From: a virus
IMG/VR virus record: IMGVR_UViG_3300042396_000490
Location: 1-21,217 of that record
Strand: one strand, 5' to 3'
DNA length: 21,217 bases
Below, one piece after another: positions 12,328 to 19,737 of this stretch (position 1 is the first letter of the stretch; each line of letters begins with the position of its first letter). Position numbers and translations under genes: made by a program. The notes below the pieces were generated by a model. That model worked only from the letters and a program-made list of their open reading frames with translations. It ran no database searches and had not been told where the DNA came from.

Positions 12328-13976
12328 TGAAGGGGCCACGAAGATCGGTTGCGACAAGGATTGCAACCCCGGCAACAAACCCAGGGACGCCAGACACCAC
12401 CCCACCAACAGCGCCAGGAACGCCAGTAGTTAGTAACATTTCGGGTGATGGTGTCACCATCACCTTTGCAGAATCTACTGATACGGTGGGTGTTGCTGGG
12501 TATGCAGCATTCATAGATGGTGGAAACGCTCACGCAGCAATAAGCAACGGAAACAATCCAAGCATTATCATTTTAGGGTTGCTTCCAGGTGAGCATAGAG
12601 TTGAAGTTAAGGCGTTTGACTTGGCGGGTAATTTTTCAACTGCTAGCGAGTCGGTTGGGTTTGAAGTAAAAAAACCAGGAACAGGTGAGGTATATCTTCC
12701 GCCAATGGCAAAAATAATCGACCCTTTAAGCATCACTAATATTAGTGATAAAGCTTGGACAATGGTCGAGGCGTCGGGGGGGGAGTCTGCATTATCGGCG
12801 TTGCACTTAGGGCTTGGAAGTGGCGCAGGATCAAAAACGATAAAAATATCTACCCCAGCATCATCAGGTTTAAACGGATCAGCAACCGCACCCCTTAGCG
12901 CAGTAAACATGTCTGAATATGACTATATTGAGATATCATATTTTAGCGAGCAGTACGACGCGGTTTCACCTACATTCGGCGCGCTATATTTATTTACATC
13001 AACACCAAGTACGTCTGATTATTATTCGATTAACATCCAAGTTTTAAACCCTGGGTGGAATATTTGCCGAATATTAAAGTCATTGTTTTCAATAACTGGC
13101 TCACCAAGTTGGAGTAACATAAATCAGGTCAGGTTTAGGGTTAATTCATCAACAAACACTATCAGGACTTTATATTTTGCCGACCTTCGCGGGGTTGTGT
13201 TATCTCAACAGCGTGCAGCAATATCGGTAGGAATAGATGACGGGCATAAGTCTTCATATCAAGTTGCGGCGCTAGCTGCGGCAAGAGGGATAAGGCTAAC
13301 TTACTTTATTATGCCAGACTTAATAGGTACAAATAATTATCTGACCAAAAGCGACTTGATGGATATTAGGGCCATGGGTCACGAACTGGCAATTCACGGG
13401 CCAGGAGGGGTATACGGTAACGGGAACTGGATGGACGAGCTTAACGGCATAGGATATGACGCATTTGTTGAGAAATTGAGAGCCGACAAAGATGCGATGA
13501 TGGAGCTTGGTGTTGATATTGAGTGCGCGTCCTATCCTCAAGGGGTATTTGCAAGTTATCCGGTGCAAAACGGTTTTGAAAATGACCCGTTGCAGAATGC
13601 TTTAAAGGAAGTAGGGATTAAATTTATCCGAATGATTGTATCGACCGGATTTTTTGGAATTTATGCGCTATACAGCACAAGGTTCCCAAAATGCTCAAGA
13701 TTAATATTAGGCGGATTCTCTCTTAACAATACAACATCACTTGCACAGGCAAAAGCAAACATTGACGCTGCTAGGGATGCCGGGGCATGGATTAATATTT
13801 ACGGTCACAAATCAGCATCAACCGCATTGGACAGCACAACTTGGGCTATTAGTGATTATATTGATTTGTTTGACTATATCCAGGCAGGAAAAATAGCAGG
13901 GAGTTATGTAGTCAAGCCATTTTGCGAAATGGCAAGAGAGTTAAAATCTAGGGGCTTTTTAACTGATACAGAATAG
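12327..13976 (+). CDS. FN3 domain plus NodB-type polysaccharide deacetylase, virion-associated candidate
   Basis: The 549-residue protein has three parts. Residues about 24-115 form a fibronectin type III domain (PPTAPGTPVVSNISGDGVTI to EVKAFDLAGNFS). Residues about 128-292 form an unassigned beta-rich domain ending YFADLRGVVLS. Residues about 296-549 form a NodB-like carbohydrate esterase: GIDDGHKSSYQVAALAAARG (D304-D305, motif 1), GHELAIHG (H352 and H357, metal ligands), YPQGVF (403-408, motif 3) and WINIYGH (H494). All key residues are present, so it should remove acetyl groups from an N- or O-acetylated polysaccharide. There is no signal peptide. The gene is AT-rich: 19 of 60 bases at 13021-13080 are G or C, against 34 of 60 at 7141-7200. 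This suggests recent acquisition. Confidence 0.82.
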   Translation: MKGPRRSVATRIATPATNPGTPDTTPPTAPGTPVVSNISGDGVTITFAESTDTVGVAGYAAFIDGGNAHAAISNGNNPSIIILGLLPGEHRVEVKAFDLAGNFSTASESVGFEVKKPGTGEVYLPPMAKIIDPLSITNISDKAWTMVEASGGESALSALHLGLGSGAGSKTIKISTPASSGLNGSATAPLSAVNMSEYDYIEISYFSEQYDAVSPTFGALYLFTSTPSTSDYYSINIQVLNPGWNICRILKSLFSITGSPSWSNINQVRFRVNSSTNTIRTLYFADLRGVVLSQQRAAISVGIDDGHKSSYQVAALAAARGIRLTYFIMPDLIGTNNYLTKSDLMDIRAMGHELAIHGPGGVYGNGNWMDELNGIGYDAFVEKLRADKDAMMELGVDIECASYPQGVFASYPVQNGFENDPLQNALKEVGIKFIRMIVSTGFFGIYALYSTRFPKCSRLILGGFSLNNTTSLAQAKANIDAARDAGAWINIYGHKSASTALDSTTWAISDYIDLFDYIQAGKIAGSYVVKPFCEMARELKSRGFLTDTE

Positions 13977-13992
13977 GCTTGAGGTCGGTATC

Positions 13993-14412
13993 GTGAACTA
14001 CTGCACAGCACAAGACTTGATTGATCGGTTCGGAGAGGCTGAAATATTGCAACGAACCGACCGGGCGCGAACAGGGTCAATTGACTATTCTGTTGCTCAG
14101 ATGGCGATTGATGACGCGTGCGCGGAGATTGACGACTATCTTACCGACTATGCTCTTCCATTGTCATCGGTGCCTCTCAATCTAAAAAAACGGGCTTGCG
14201 ACATCGCCAGAAACAACCTTTTTTATGACATGCAAGTTGAGGTCGTCGAATCAAACTACAGGTCAGCAATAGAGTTTTTAAAGGGCGTTTCGTCGGGCAA
14301 ATTCAAGCTTGGTCTTGATCAAAACGGCGCTTCACAAGAGCAAAGTTCAGGGTCAATTTACATCGAAGAGCAAAGCCCAATAATGTCGGATCAGTCGCTG
14401 TCCAGCTTCTAA
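13993..14412 (+). CDS. Head-tail connector, Mu gp36-like (DUF1320)
   Basis: The 139-residue protein starts at GTG with GAGGT 7 bases upstream. The DUF1320 pattern is clear: MNYCTAQDLIDRFGEAEILQ, then AIDDACAEIDDYLTDYALPL, then LKKRACDIARNNLFYD, and FLKGVSSGKFKLGL. These small helical proteins form connector rings between portal and tail; the Mu member is gp36. The C-terminal 30 residues are Ser/Gln-rich. It is the last gene of the head block and is followed by a 251-base gap. Confidence 0.85.
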   Translation: MNYCTAQDLIDRFGEAEILQRTDRARTGSIDYSVAQMAIDDACAEIDDYLTDYALPLSSVPLNLKKRACDIARNNLFYDMQVEVVESNYRSAIEFLKGVSSGKFKLGLDQNGASQEQSSGSIYIEEQSPIMSDQSLSSF

Positions 14413-14610
14413 AAATCAAATCTGTGGCACCAAATAACCCGCTCAGGGGTTGTCTTAGGTGCCATTTATCATTGCATCACATACCCCATTCGCGGGTGAT
14501 ACGCGATAGGGTTTTCTAACCCCTTGTCCAAATGCGCAGACCCCGAACAGGGTTTTCGACTATCAAAGTGGCTTCACGGCCAGACGACCCGCCACGGCAA
14601 TAAAACCCTT
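14413..14610. other. Non-coding gap with several stem-loops
   Basis: No supported gene lies here. Possible stems: tggcacc/ggtgcca (14425-14431 with 14458-14464), enclosing aaccc/gggtt (14436-14440 with 14447-14451); atcac/gtgat (14476-14480 with 14496-14500); gggtt/aaccc with a TTCT loop (14509-14522); gtggc/gccac (14568-14572 with 14591-14595). A gggtt/aaccc motif recurs at least five times in alternating orientation, so other pairings are possible. No classical T-run follows the stems. It may be a 3' processing or termination region for the head transcript, a leader for the tail transcript, or a phage RNA. Confidence 0.55.
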
Positions 14611-14632
14611 TTTAGGAAGCGCTTCACCTTAA
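14611..14632. promoter_or_regulatory. Late-gene palindromic element, copy 3 (before tail operon)
   Basis: This is identical over 22 bases to copy 2 (core aggaagcgcttcacctta, palindrome gaagcgcttc at 14616-14625). It precedes the first tail gene by 31 bases, comparable to copy 2 before the protease. The downstream leader also resembles that of copy 2: ggcat, then agcaatg or agcatg, then a short A-rich start. An inverted pair gctgca/tgcagc (14641-14646, 14657-14662) lies just before the ATG. Confidence 0.7.
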
Positions 14633-14663
14633 TTCTAAGCGCTGCAGTCGGCATAGTGCAGCA

Positions 14664-15089
14664 ATGGAAAACATCAGACCGGCGACTCAATCGCGCCTTA
14701 AAAACAATGTAACCGAGCTAAAAGAAGTCGCGGGCGCGGCCAGCTTGGCGCAAATTTTACAGGGCAAAAAAACCGACAAAGGGGCTTATGTTTTTCAAAC
14801 AAGGGAGTCGGCATCAAGCGGATTAAGCACCCAACTTGTCATTCAAAACGTCGATGTTCAGGTTTCGGTGGTTACGACCATTTATTGCGTTTCTGACTCC
14901 ATGGGCGGCGACGCTGCAGACGCAAGCCACGACCTAAGGGAGCTAATCAAGGCGGAATTGATCGGGTGGGAGCCGTCAGTAAATTTCGAGCCTATGGAGT
15001 TTGCAGGCGGCGACCTAATCAGTTTTTTAGACGGGTTCTACGTTTGGCGCGACAACTTCACATCACGAACAATCATTCAGCAAATTTAA
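14664..15089 (+). CDS. Tail terminator (tail completion) protein
   Basis: The 141-residue protein has the order of siphovirus tail terminators: N-terminal helix (RLKNNVTELKEVAGAASLAQ), AYVFQTRESASSG, a strand region VQVSVVTTIYCVSD, helix DASHDLRELIKAELIGWEPS, then NFEPMEFAGGDLISFLDGFY and WRDNFTS. The terminator caps the tail tube at the head end and sets its length. As expected, it lies between the connector gene and the tube gene. No Shine-Dalgarno is visible before the ATG; a hairpin sits there instead. It opens the tail operon after palindromic element copy 3. Confidence 0.75.
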   Translation: MENIRPATQSRLKNNVTELKEVAGAASLAQILQGKKTDKGAYVFQTRESASSGLSTQLVIQNVDVQVSVVTTIYCVSDSMGGDAADASHDLRELIKAELIGWEPSVNFEPMEFAGGDLISFLDGFYVWRDNFTSRTIIQQI

Positions 15090-15101
15090 TAAGGGGTAGC
15101 A

Positions 15102-15743
15102 ATGGCCAATATTTCAACATGGACAAACGTAAAGGTTTTTATGTCTGACGCACCAGGGGCGGCGGTTACGGTCACTGCAATCAGCAAAGCGACTGAGGCG
15201 GTTGTTTCTTGCACAACGCCACCAAGCAACGGCACTTTTGTATTGATGGAAGTGCAAGGCATGACCCAGGTTAATTTGCGGATTTTCCGCGTTTCTGGTG
15301 TTGTGGCTAATACCTCTTTCAAGCTGGAGGGCGAGGACAGCACGCTTTTTGATGACTTCACCAGCGGAACCTTTAGGCCGGTGGCTTTCAATACCAGCAT
15401 GTCAACCTTAACGACCGTAAACGGATCGGGCGGCGAACCGGACAAAATCCCAACCACCACCATCCATGCGGCGCAAAAATCAAACATTCAAGGCTTGGCT
15501 GAGGCGCTGTCCTATTCTTTCGACACCATTTGGGACGTTTCCGACGCGGCGCTTAAAAAGGCTCGGGACGTAACAAAATTGGGTGCTCTCAGGGCGTTTA
15601 TGATTCAGTTCAAAAATGGACAGCGGGTTATGTTTTACGGCACGGTGTTTTATTCAGGCCAGCCGGGCGGCGCTACCGGTGCAATGGTTACGGGCAAAAT
15701 GACCATCGAAGCGCAAGGCGCACAAACCGAGCTGGCTACCTAA
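15102..15743 (+). CDS. Major tail tube protein
   Basis: The 213-residue beta-rich protein has MANISTWTNVKVFMSDAPGA at its start, VVSCTTPPSNGTFVLMEVQG, FRVSGVVANTSFKLEG and a C-terminal region with ALRAFMIQFKNGQRVMFYGT and GKMTIEAQGAQTEL. This fits the tube proteins of siphoviruses, which stack as hexamer rings to form the tail. The first half looks Ig-like. AAGGGG lies 6 bases before the ATG, a strong site as expected for an abundant protein. It is followed by small genes, a chaperone and the tape measure, the standard order. Confidence 0.8.
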   Translation: MANISTWTNVKVFMSDAPGAAVTVTAISKATEAVVSCTTPPSNGTFVLMEVQGMTQVNLRIFRVSGVVANTSFKLEGEDSTLFDDFTSGTFRPVAFNTSMSTLTTVNGSGGEPDKIPTTTIHAAQKSNIQGLAEALSYSFDTIWDVSDAALKKARDVTKLGALRAFMIQFKNGQRVMFYGTVFYSGQPGGATGAMVTGKMTIEAQGAQTELAT

Positions 15744-15952
15744 TGGCTATCAGAAACATTCAAGGGCAAATACTAAACGCGCTGGGCGTATCTGAAGAAG
15801 AGTTGCGATATGTCACAAAGGCCGACATCAAGCTAAACGAAAAAGGGGTTTTTGTAACCCTTGAGCGCTTAGTGATTGGTGACCTAAAGGATGGGCTCAG
15901 AGAATTGGAGCATATAACGACCCGTTATGAATTGATCGAGAAACAGCAATGA
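15743..15952 (+). CDS. Small hypothetical protein between tail tube and chaperone
   Basis: The 69-residue protein (MAIRNIQGQILNALGVSEEE to HITTRYELIEKQQ) is coupled on both sides: TAATG with the tube gene and ATGA with the chaperone gene. It has no membrane segment, cysteine or known motif. The middle (VTLERLVIGDLKDGLRELEH) suggests strand then helix. I do not recognise it. The position suggests a tail assembly factor. Confidence 0.6.
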   Translation: MAIRNIQGQILNALGVSEEELRYVTKADIKLNEKGVFVTLERLVIGDLKDGLRELEHITTRYELIEKQQ

Positions 15953-16302
15953 TTCAGGCAATAATTGAAAAAATCCGTAAAAACCGCCAGTTTGACGTGG
16001 AGGCTGGCGGGTTGGTAATCACGGCAAGAAGGCCGACAAACTTAGAAATGGAAGAACTTCCAAGGGACGGTGCCACGATTCGCAACATTCTTTCAACCTT
16101 CGTGGTTGACTGGAATGCCAGAGAAAACGACCTGATTGCAGGCGGAACCCCTGAGGAAGTGCCGTTTTCAACGGCGCTATTTATGGAGTGGGCGGAAGAT
16201 AGGCCGGAAGCGTGGGCACCTATCATATCCAAAATTAAAGACCAATATGCTGAGCATAAAGCCAAGGTCGAAAGCTCGTTGGAAAAGCCAGAGGCTGGTT
16301 AG
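15949..16302 (+). CDS. Tail assembly chaperone, G-like
   Basis: The 117-residue helical, acidic protein sits between the tube and tape-measure genes, the place of lambda gpG. Recognisable stretches are ARRPTNLEMEELPRDGATIR, NILSTFVVDWNAREND and TALFMEWAEDRPEAWAPIIS. The chaperone coats the tape measure while the tube polymerises. Its stop at 16300-16302 is overlapped by a second reading frame (-1) that carries on to the tape-measure start, so a longer G-T fusion is expected from ribosomal frameshifting. Confidence 0.78.
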   Translation: MIQAIIEKIRKNRQFDVEAGGLVITARRPTNLEMEELPRDGATIRNILSTFVVDWNARENDLIAGGTPEEVPFSTALFMEWAEDRPEAWAPIISKIKDQYAEHKAKVESSLEKPEAG

Positions 16303-16514
16303 AAGATAGGGCTCTACCCTTCCCTACTAATCAGCCTGCACCGCTTATACACCTAGCGGCAATCAGGGTGTGGAACATGCTAGGGGGTATTGATTGGGCA
16401 GGCCTTGAGATTGCAGCCGAAATTGTAGGGGTGGCTGATATCGAAGAGCTTGTCGCCCACCTTGAAATGATACGAGACAACAAAACCAAGGCGCGGCCAG
16501 AAAATGAGCATTGA
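16260..16514 (+). CDS. Tail chaperone T-like extension in the -1 frame (frameshift product)
   Basis: In the -1 frame relative to the G-like gene, codons are open from 16260 (after a TAA at 16257-16259) to a TGA at 16512-16514, 84 codons. The product includes GWLEDRALPFPTNQPAPLIH, LAAIRVWNMLGGIDWAGLEI and AAEIVGVADIEELVAHLEMI, a coherent sequence typical of T-like chaperone parts. No ATG or GTG occurs before 16368, so the first half can only be made by a -1 shift in the 43-base window 16260-16302. The best site is GAAAAG (16282-16287, zero-frame GAA AAG), which is not a canonical X-XXY-YYZ heptamer. The end overlaps the tape-measure start by 11 bases. Confidence 0.75.
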   Translation, partial: SQGRKLVGKARGWLEDRALPFPTNQPAPLIHLAAIRVWNMLGGIDWAGLEIAAEIVGVADIEELVAHLEMIRDNKTKARPENEH

Positions 16515-18801
16515 CGTTAAAATCAAAATATCAGGCGATTCCAAGGAAGCGGTAGACGCGGCAACCAGGGCGGTAAATGCCATAAATGGCATAAGTAGCG
16601 AGTCAAAAAAGGCGGCGGATTCAGCAAGCGCCCTTTCCAAGTCAATGAGCGCTGTCAAAAGCGCCGTCGCTGGATTTGTTGGGTTTACAGCATTTGCCAG
16701 CCTATCAAAAGACATTCTCGACACAAACCGAAACATGGAAATGCTGAGAACTCAGCTGGTGTCTGTCATGGGCGGCATGGCAGGCGGTGAGCAAGCGTTT
16801 TCTTTTATATCCAAATTCGCAAAAGACACCCCGTTTGAGATTGAAGGGCTCACGACATCCTTCATCATGCTGAAAAACATGGGGCTTGAGCCTACACAGC
16901 AAGTTATGCAGTCGCTCACGGATCAAGCGGCGAAGCTTGGCGGCAAGCAGGAAACATTAACCTCAATTGTTCAGCAATTGGGGCAAGCCTACTCAAAAGG
17001 CAAGCTTCAACAGGAGGACATGATTGTTCTTGCTGAGCGCGGGGTGCCAATCTACAAAATTGCAGCCGAAGTGCTGGGTGTCACCGGCGACAAGCTGGCG
17101 GAAATGTCGTCCAAGGGTGAAATAGGCCGGGAAGCGATTGACAAAATTATTGTCAAAATGGGGGAGCTTTCCAGCGGATCGAATGCCAGGGCCATGGACA
17201 CGCTGAACGGCAAAATATCGGGCCTTTCTGACGCTTGGCACGAGTTCGAGGACGCGCTTTTAAACGATCGGTCTGAGGGGATCATTAAGAGCATTGTCCA
17301 GTCGGCAACCAATAGCCTTAACATTCTCAAGCGCAATCTTTCAGACACCATTGACGATCAATTGGCGCATTCTGAGGCCAGGATTAAAACCTATAACCAA
17401 ATGGGTTTTGTTGGCAAAGCTATGTCGGATTACACAGGTTTCGACATAGGCCAGGAAATCAACCGTCGCGACTCGCTTAAAAAACAAAAGGCAGCAAAGG
17501 ACGCGGCGGACGCTGAAGCGGCGGCAAAGGCAGAGGCAGAGGCCAAAGAAAAGCGGGCAGCTGAAGATAAGGCCAGCGCAGACGCCAAGCATACCGAGGA
17601 AACGCTTAAAAACAGCAAAAAACGGGTTGCAGCGGCTCAAAGCGAGGCCAGCGCCAAAGCCAAGGCTTTTAACTCAGAGCGCGAAGCGGTAGCCAAAAAC
17701 ATTGAAAACCTGCAATTCGAACTAAAAGCCTTGGGGCTTTCATCCGAAGAAAAAACCAAGCAATTGCGAATCAGGAGCGAAGCGGCCAACGCCACCGAAT
17801 CGGAGCGGGAAACCATAGTCGGGCTTATCGAGGCTATAGACGCTGAAACCGAGGCACAAAAAAGACAAAGCGCGGCATGGCAGCAAGCCATTGAAGACGC
17901 GAACAAGTATTACGACCTGAAAAAAGAAATCGCAGGCATGACAGGCGGGCCGTCAGGGGTTGATTCATCATCAAGCCTTAGTAGTGGAATAGCCAGGATT
18001 CAGGACGACTTAAAAGCAGGCGTAATTGACGACAAGCAGGCCAAAGAGCTATTTGACCAGCTTGGAAAAAGCTACAACGAAAACTTCATTGACCCGGCTA
18101 AAACAGCAACTTCCGAGCTGTCAGAGTTCAGCACCCAGGCGGCGCGGAACATGCAAGACGCGTTCGCTGATTTCTTGTTTGACCCGTTTTCAGATGGTAT
18201 CGGCGGCATGGCTGAAGGCTTTTCAAACGCATTAAGACGAATGGTTGCCGAGGCTTCAGCGGCTCAGTTGTTTAACGCGTTGCTTGGCAAGGACTACGGG
18301 AAAACCGGCGAGCTTGGCGGGATTCTTGGAAGTTTTGCCGAATCAATTACAAGCGCATACACCGGAAGCGGCGGCGGATTCCAGGGAAACGGGCCGCTCT
18401 TGAGCTATGGCAACAAGCACAGCGGCGGGATCGTGGGCGAGTTTACCGGGCTGTCCATGGTTCACCCTTCGGTGTTTAACAATGCTAAGCGCTTCCACAG
18501 CGGCGGGCTGGTAGGGAATGAAGTCCCCATTGTGGCGCTTAAGGGCGAAGAGGTATTGACCGAGAACGACCCGAGGCACGCTAAAAATTATCGCGGGGGC
18601 GGAAATGTCATTGTGAACATTACAACCCCACCAGGAACCAAGGCTTCAGAAAGTCGCCAGGAAACCCCGAACGGAACACAAATAAACGTACTGATTGAGC
18701 AGATAGAGGGGGTTATGGGCAACAACATAGCCAGGGGCGGCGGGCTTTCATCGGTGCTTGAACGTCAATATGGGCTGAATAGATCAGCGGGAGCGCTATA
18801 G
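16504..18801 (+). CDS. Tail tape measure protein
   Basis: The 765-residue protein has the tape-measure N-terminal domain (about 60-260): LSKDILDTNRNMEMLRTQLV, FSFISKFAKDTPFEIEGLTT, YSKGKLQQEDMIVLAERGVP and GKISGLSDAWHEFEDALL. A long Ala/Lys/Glu coiled region follows (about 330-460). The C-terminal part has PFSDGIGGMAEGFSNALRRM and the common ending RFHSGGLVGNEVPIVALKGE. It fixes tail length; at about 0.15 nm per residue this suggests a tail of roughly 115 nm. It is also likely to pass into the cell envelope during injection. The ATG lies inside the T-like frame, so translation is coupled to the chaperones. Confidence 0.93.
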   Translation: MSIDVKIKISGDSKEAVDAATRAVNAINGISSESKKAADSASALSKSMSAVKSAVAGFVGFTAFASLSKDILDTNRNMEMLRTQLVSVMGGMAGGEQAFSFISKFAKDTPFEIEGLTTSFIMLKNMGLEPTQQVMQSLTDQAAKLGGKQETLTSIVQQLGQAYSKGKLQQEDMIVLAERGVPIYKIAAEVLGVTGDKLAEMSSKGEIGREAIDKIIVKMGELSSGSNARAMDTLNGKISGLSDAWHEFEDALLNDRSEGIIKSIVQSATNSLNILKRNLSDTIDDQLAHSEARIKTYNQMGFVGKAMSDYTGFDIGQEINRRDSLKKQKAAKDAADAEAAAKAEAEAKEKRAAEDKASADAKHTEETLKNSKKRVAAAQSEASAKAKAFNSEREAVAKNIENLQFELKALGLSSEEKTKQLRIRSEAANATESERETIVGLIEAIDAETEAQKRQSAAWQQAIEDANKYYDLKKEIAGMTGGPSGVDSSSSLSSGIARIQDDLKAGVIDDKQAKELFDQLGKSYNENFIDPAKTATSELSEFSTQAARNMQDAFADFLFDPFSDGIGGMAEGFSNALRRMVAEASAAQLFNALLGKDYGKTGELGGILGSFAESITSAYTGSGGGFQGNGPLLSYGNKHSGGIVGEFTGLSMVHPSVFNNAKRFHSGGLVGNEVPIVALKGEEVLTENDPRHAKNYRGGGNVIVNITTPPGTKASESRQETPNGTQINVLIEQIEGVMGNNIARGGGLSSVLERQYGLNRSAGAL

Positions 18802-18802
18802 A

Positions 18803-19174
18803 ATGCCAGCATGGCCAGACACACTACCCAAACCACTTGCGGGCGGTTTTGGCTTCGAGAATGTTGACCCGGTTGTAAGAACCGAAATGTCATCGGGGCC
18901 AAAGCGGGCGCGCAGGCAGTTTACACAAACGACTGACAATTGCGCAATGCAATGGCTGTTCGAATCTGACGCGCAGCTTGCCACCTTTGAAAGCTTTCAC
19001 AAGCACGACCTAAACGATGGGGCCGCGTGGTTTGATGGGCCGTTTAAAAATGGCATGGGTGCATCGACCGTTCAGATGCGGTTTGCAGGGCCGTTCAGCG
19101 TGGCCTATGTCAGCGGAAAATGGCAGGTAACAGCCAAGATGGAAATCAAAAACCGACCAGTAGCAAGCGCTTAA
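18803..19174 (+). CDS. Minor tail protein
   Basis: The 123-residue protein starts 1 base after the tape-measure stop. It has MPAWPDTLPKPLAGGFGFEN, then RTEMSSGPKRARRQFT, FESDAQLATFESFHKHDLND, GAAWFDGPFKNGMG and WQVTAKMEIKNRPV. I recall this WP-x-x-LP-x-PL...RTEM-x-x-GP-x-R-x-RR...AWF pattern from a small family placed after tape-measure genes in proteobacterial siphophages. The beta-rich form fits a distal-tail or baseplate-hub part. The exact role is not known to me. Confidence 0.65.
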   Translation: MPAWPDTLPKPLAGGFGFENVDPVVRTEMSSGPKRARRQFTQTTDNCAMQWLFESDAQLATFESFHKHDLNDGAAWFDGPFKNGMGASTVQMRFAGPFSVAYVSGKWQVTAKMEIKNRPVASA

Positions 19175-19176
19175 TT

Positions 19177-19737
19177 ATGCCAAACAATACGCTATCAGCA
19201 GCCATAAAAGAGGCTTACGCCTCGTCGCCGAGTGATGAGGTTATTATTCACACCCTTGAATTCAGGCACCCGGCTTTTCTTAACGAATCAAACCAGCCGG
19301 ATTCTATCCGCGTGGTGCGGGACTATCGGGACTGGGAAGCAAAACTTGAGGCCGACGCACCGCTTCATGCTGGAACCTTCCAGCTTTTTGTTGGGTTCGC
19401 TTTCGACTTCAGCATTCCAGGCGTCGAAAAGTCATCAGCGCCAGCGATTGAAATCACTATCGACAATGCATCAAAGATCGTCATTGACCAGCTAGACGCG
19501 GCCATTGTGTTGCCGGGCAGTCTTGAGGTCACATACCGCCCTTATTTGCTGTCTGATATAGATGGCCAGGGCAGGCTAAACGAACCCCACATGATCCCTG
19601 TTTTAACCCTTAAAGTCGATTCAATAGATGTTACAGACTTACAAATCACTGCGATTGCCAGCGTGGGTGATTATGCAAACAAGCGATTCCCAAACGAGGA
19701 TTACACCGCCACAAGGTTTCCGGGGTTGATTAGATGA
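19177..19737 (+). CDS. Tail protein, DUF1833-like
   Basis: The 186-residue protein starts at ATG 19177, preferred over an in-frame start at 19120 that would overlap the previous gene by 55 bases. Typical stretches are DEVIIHTLEFRHPAFLNESN, IRVVRDYRDWEAKLEADAPL, FQLFVGFAFDFSIPGVEKSS and ITIDNASKIVIDQLDAAI, which fit DUF1833, a tail-tip family found before NlpC/P60 genes (lambda gpL position). The end TATRFPGLIR is also typical. No strong ribosome site is visible; an aagcgctt palindrome (19165-19172) lies just before the start. It has an ATGA overlap with the next gene. Confidence 0.78.
   Translation: MPNNTLSAAIKEAYASSPSDEVIIHTLEFRHPAFLNESNQPDSIRVVRDYRDWEAKLEADAPLHAGTFQLFVGFAFDFSIPGVEKSSAPAIEITIDNASKIVIDQLDAAIVLPGSLEVTYRPYLLSDIDGQGRLNEPHMIPVLTLKVDSIDVTDLQITAIASVGDYANKRFPNEDYTATRFPGLIR

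Noticed and set aside
12113-12533. Several minus-strand and alternate-frame open frames over the Ala/Glu repeat
   Set aside because: They are low-complexity (Leu/Cys/Arg or Ala/Ser runs) produced by the GC-rich repeat read in other frames.
14524-14712. 62-codon open frame in the gap before the tail genes
   Set aside because: It runs across palindromic element copy 3 and into the tail terminator gene in another frame, and has no ribosome site or family pattern.
16380-16736. 118-codon minus-strand frame over the chaperone and tape-measure start
   Set aside because: It is a shadow of two well-supported plus-strand frames, with no recognisable protein pattern or ribosome site.
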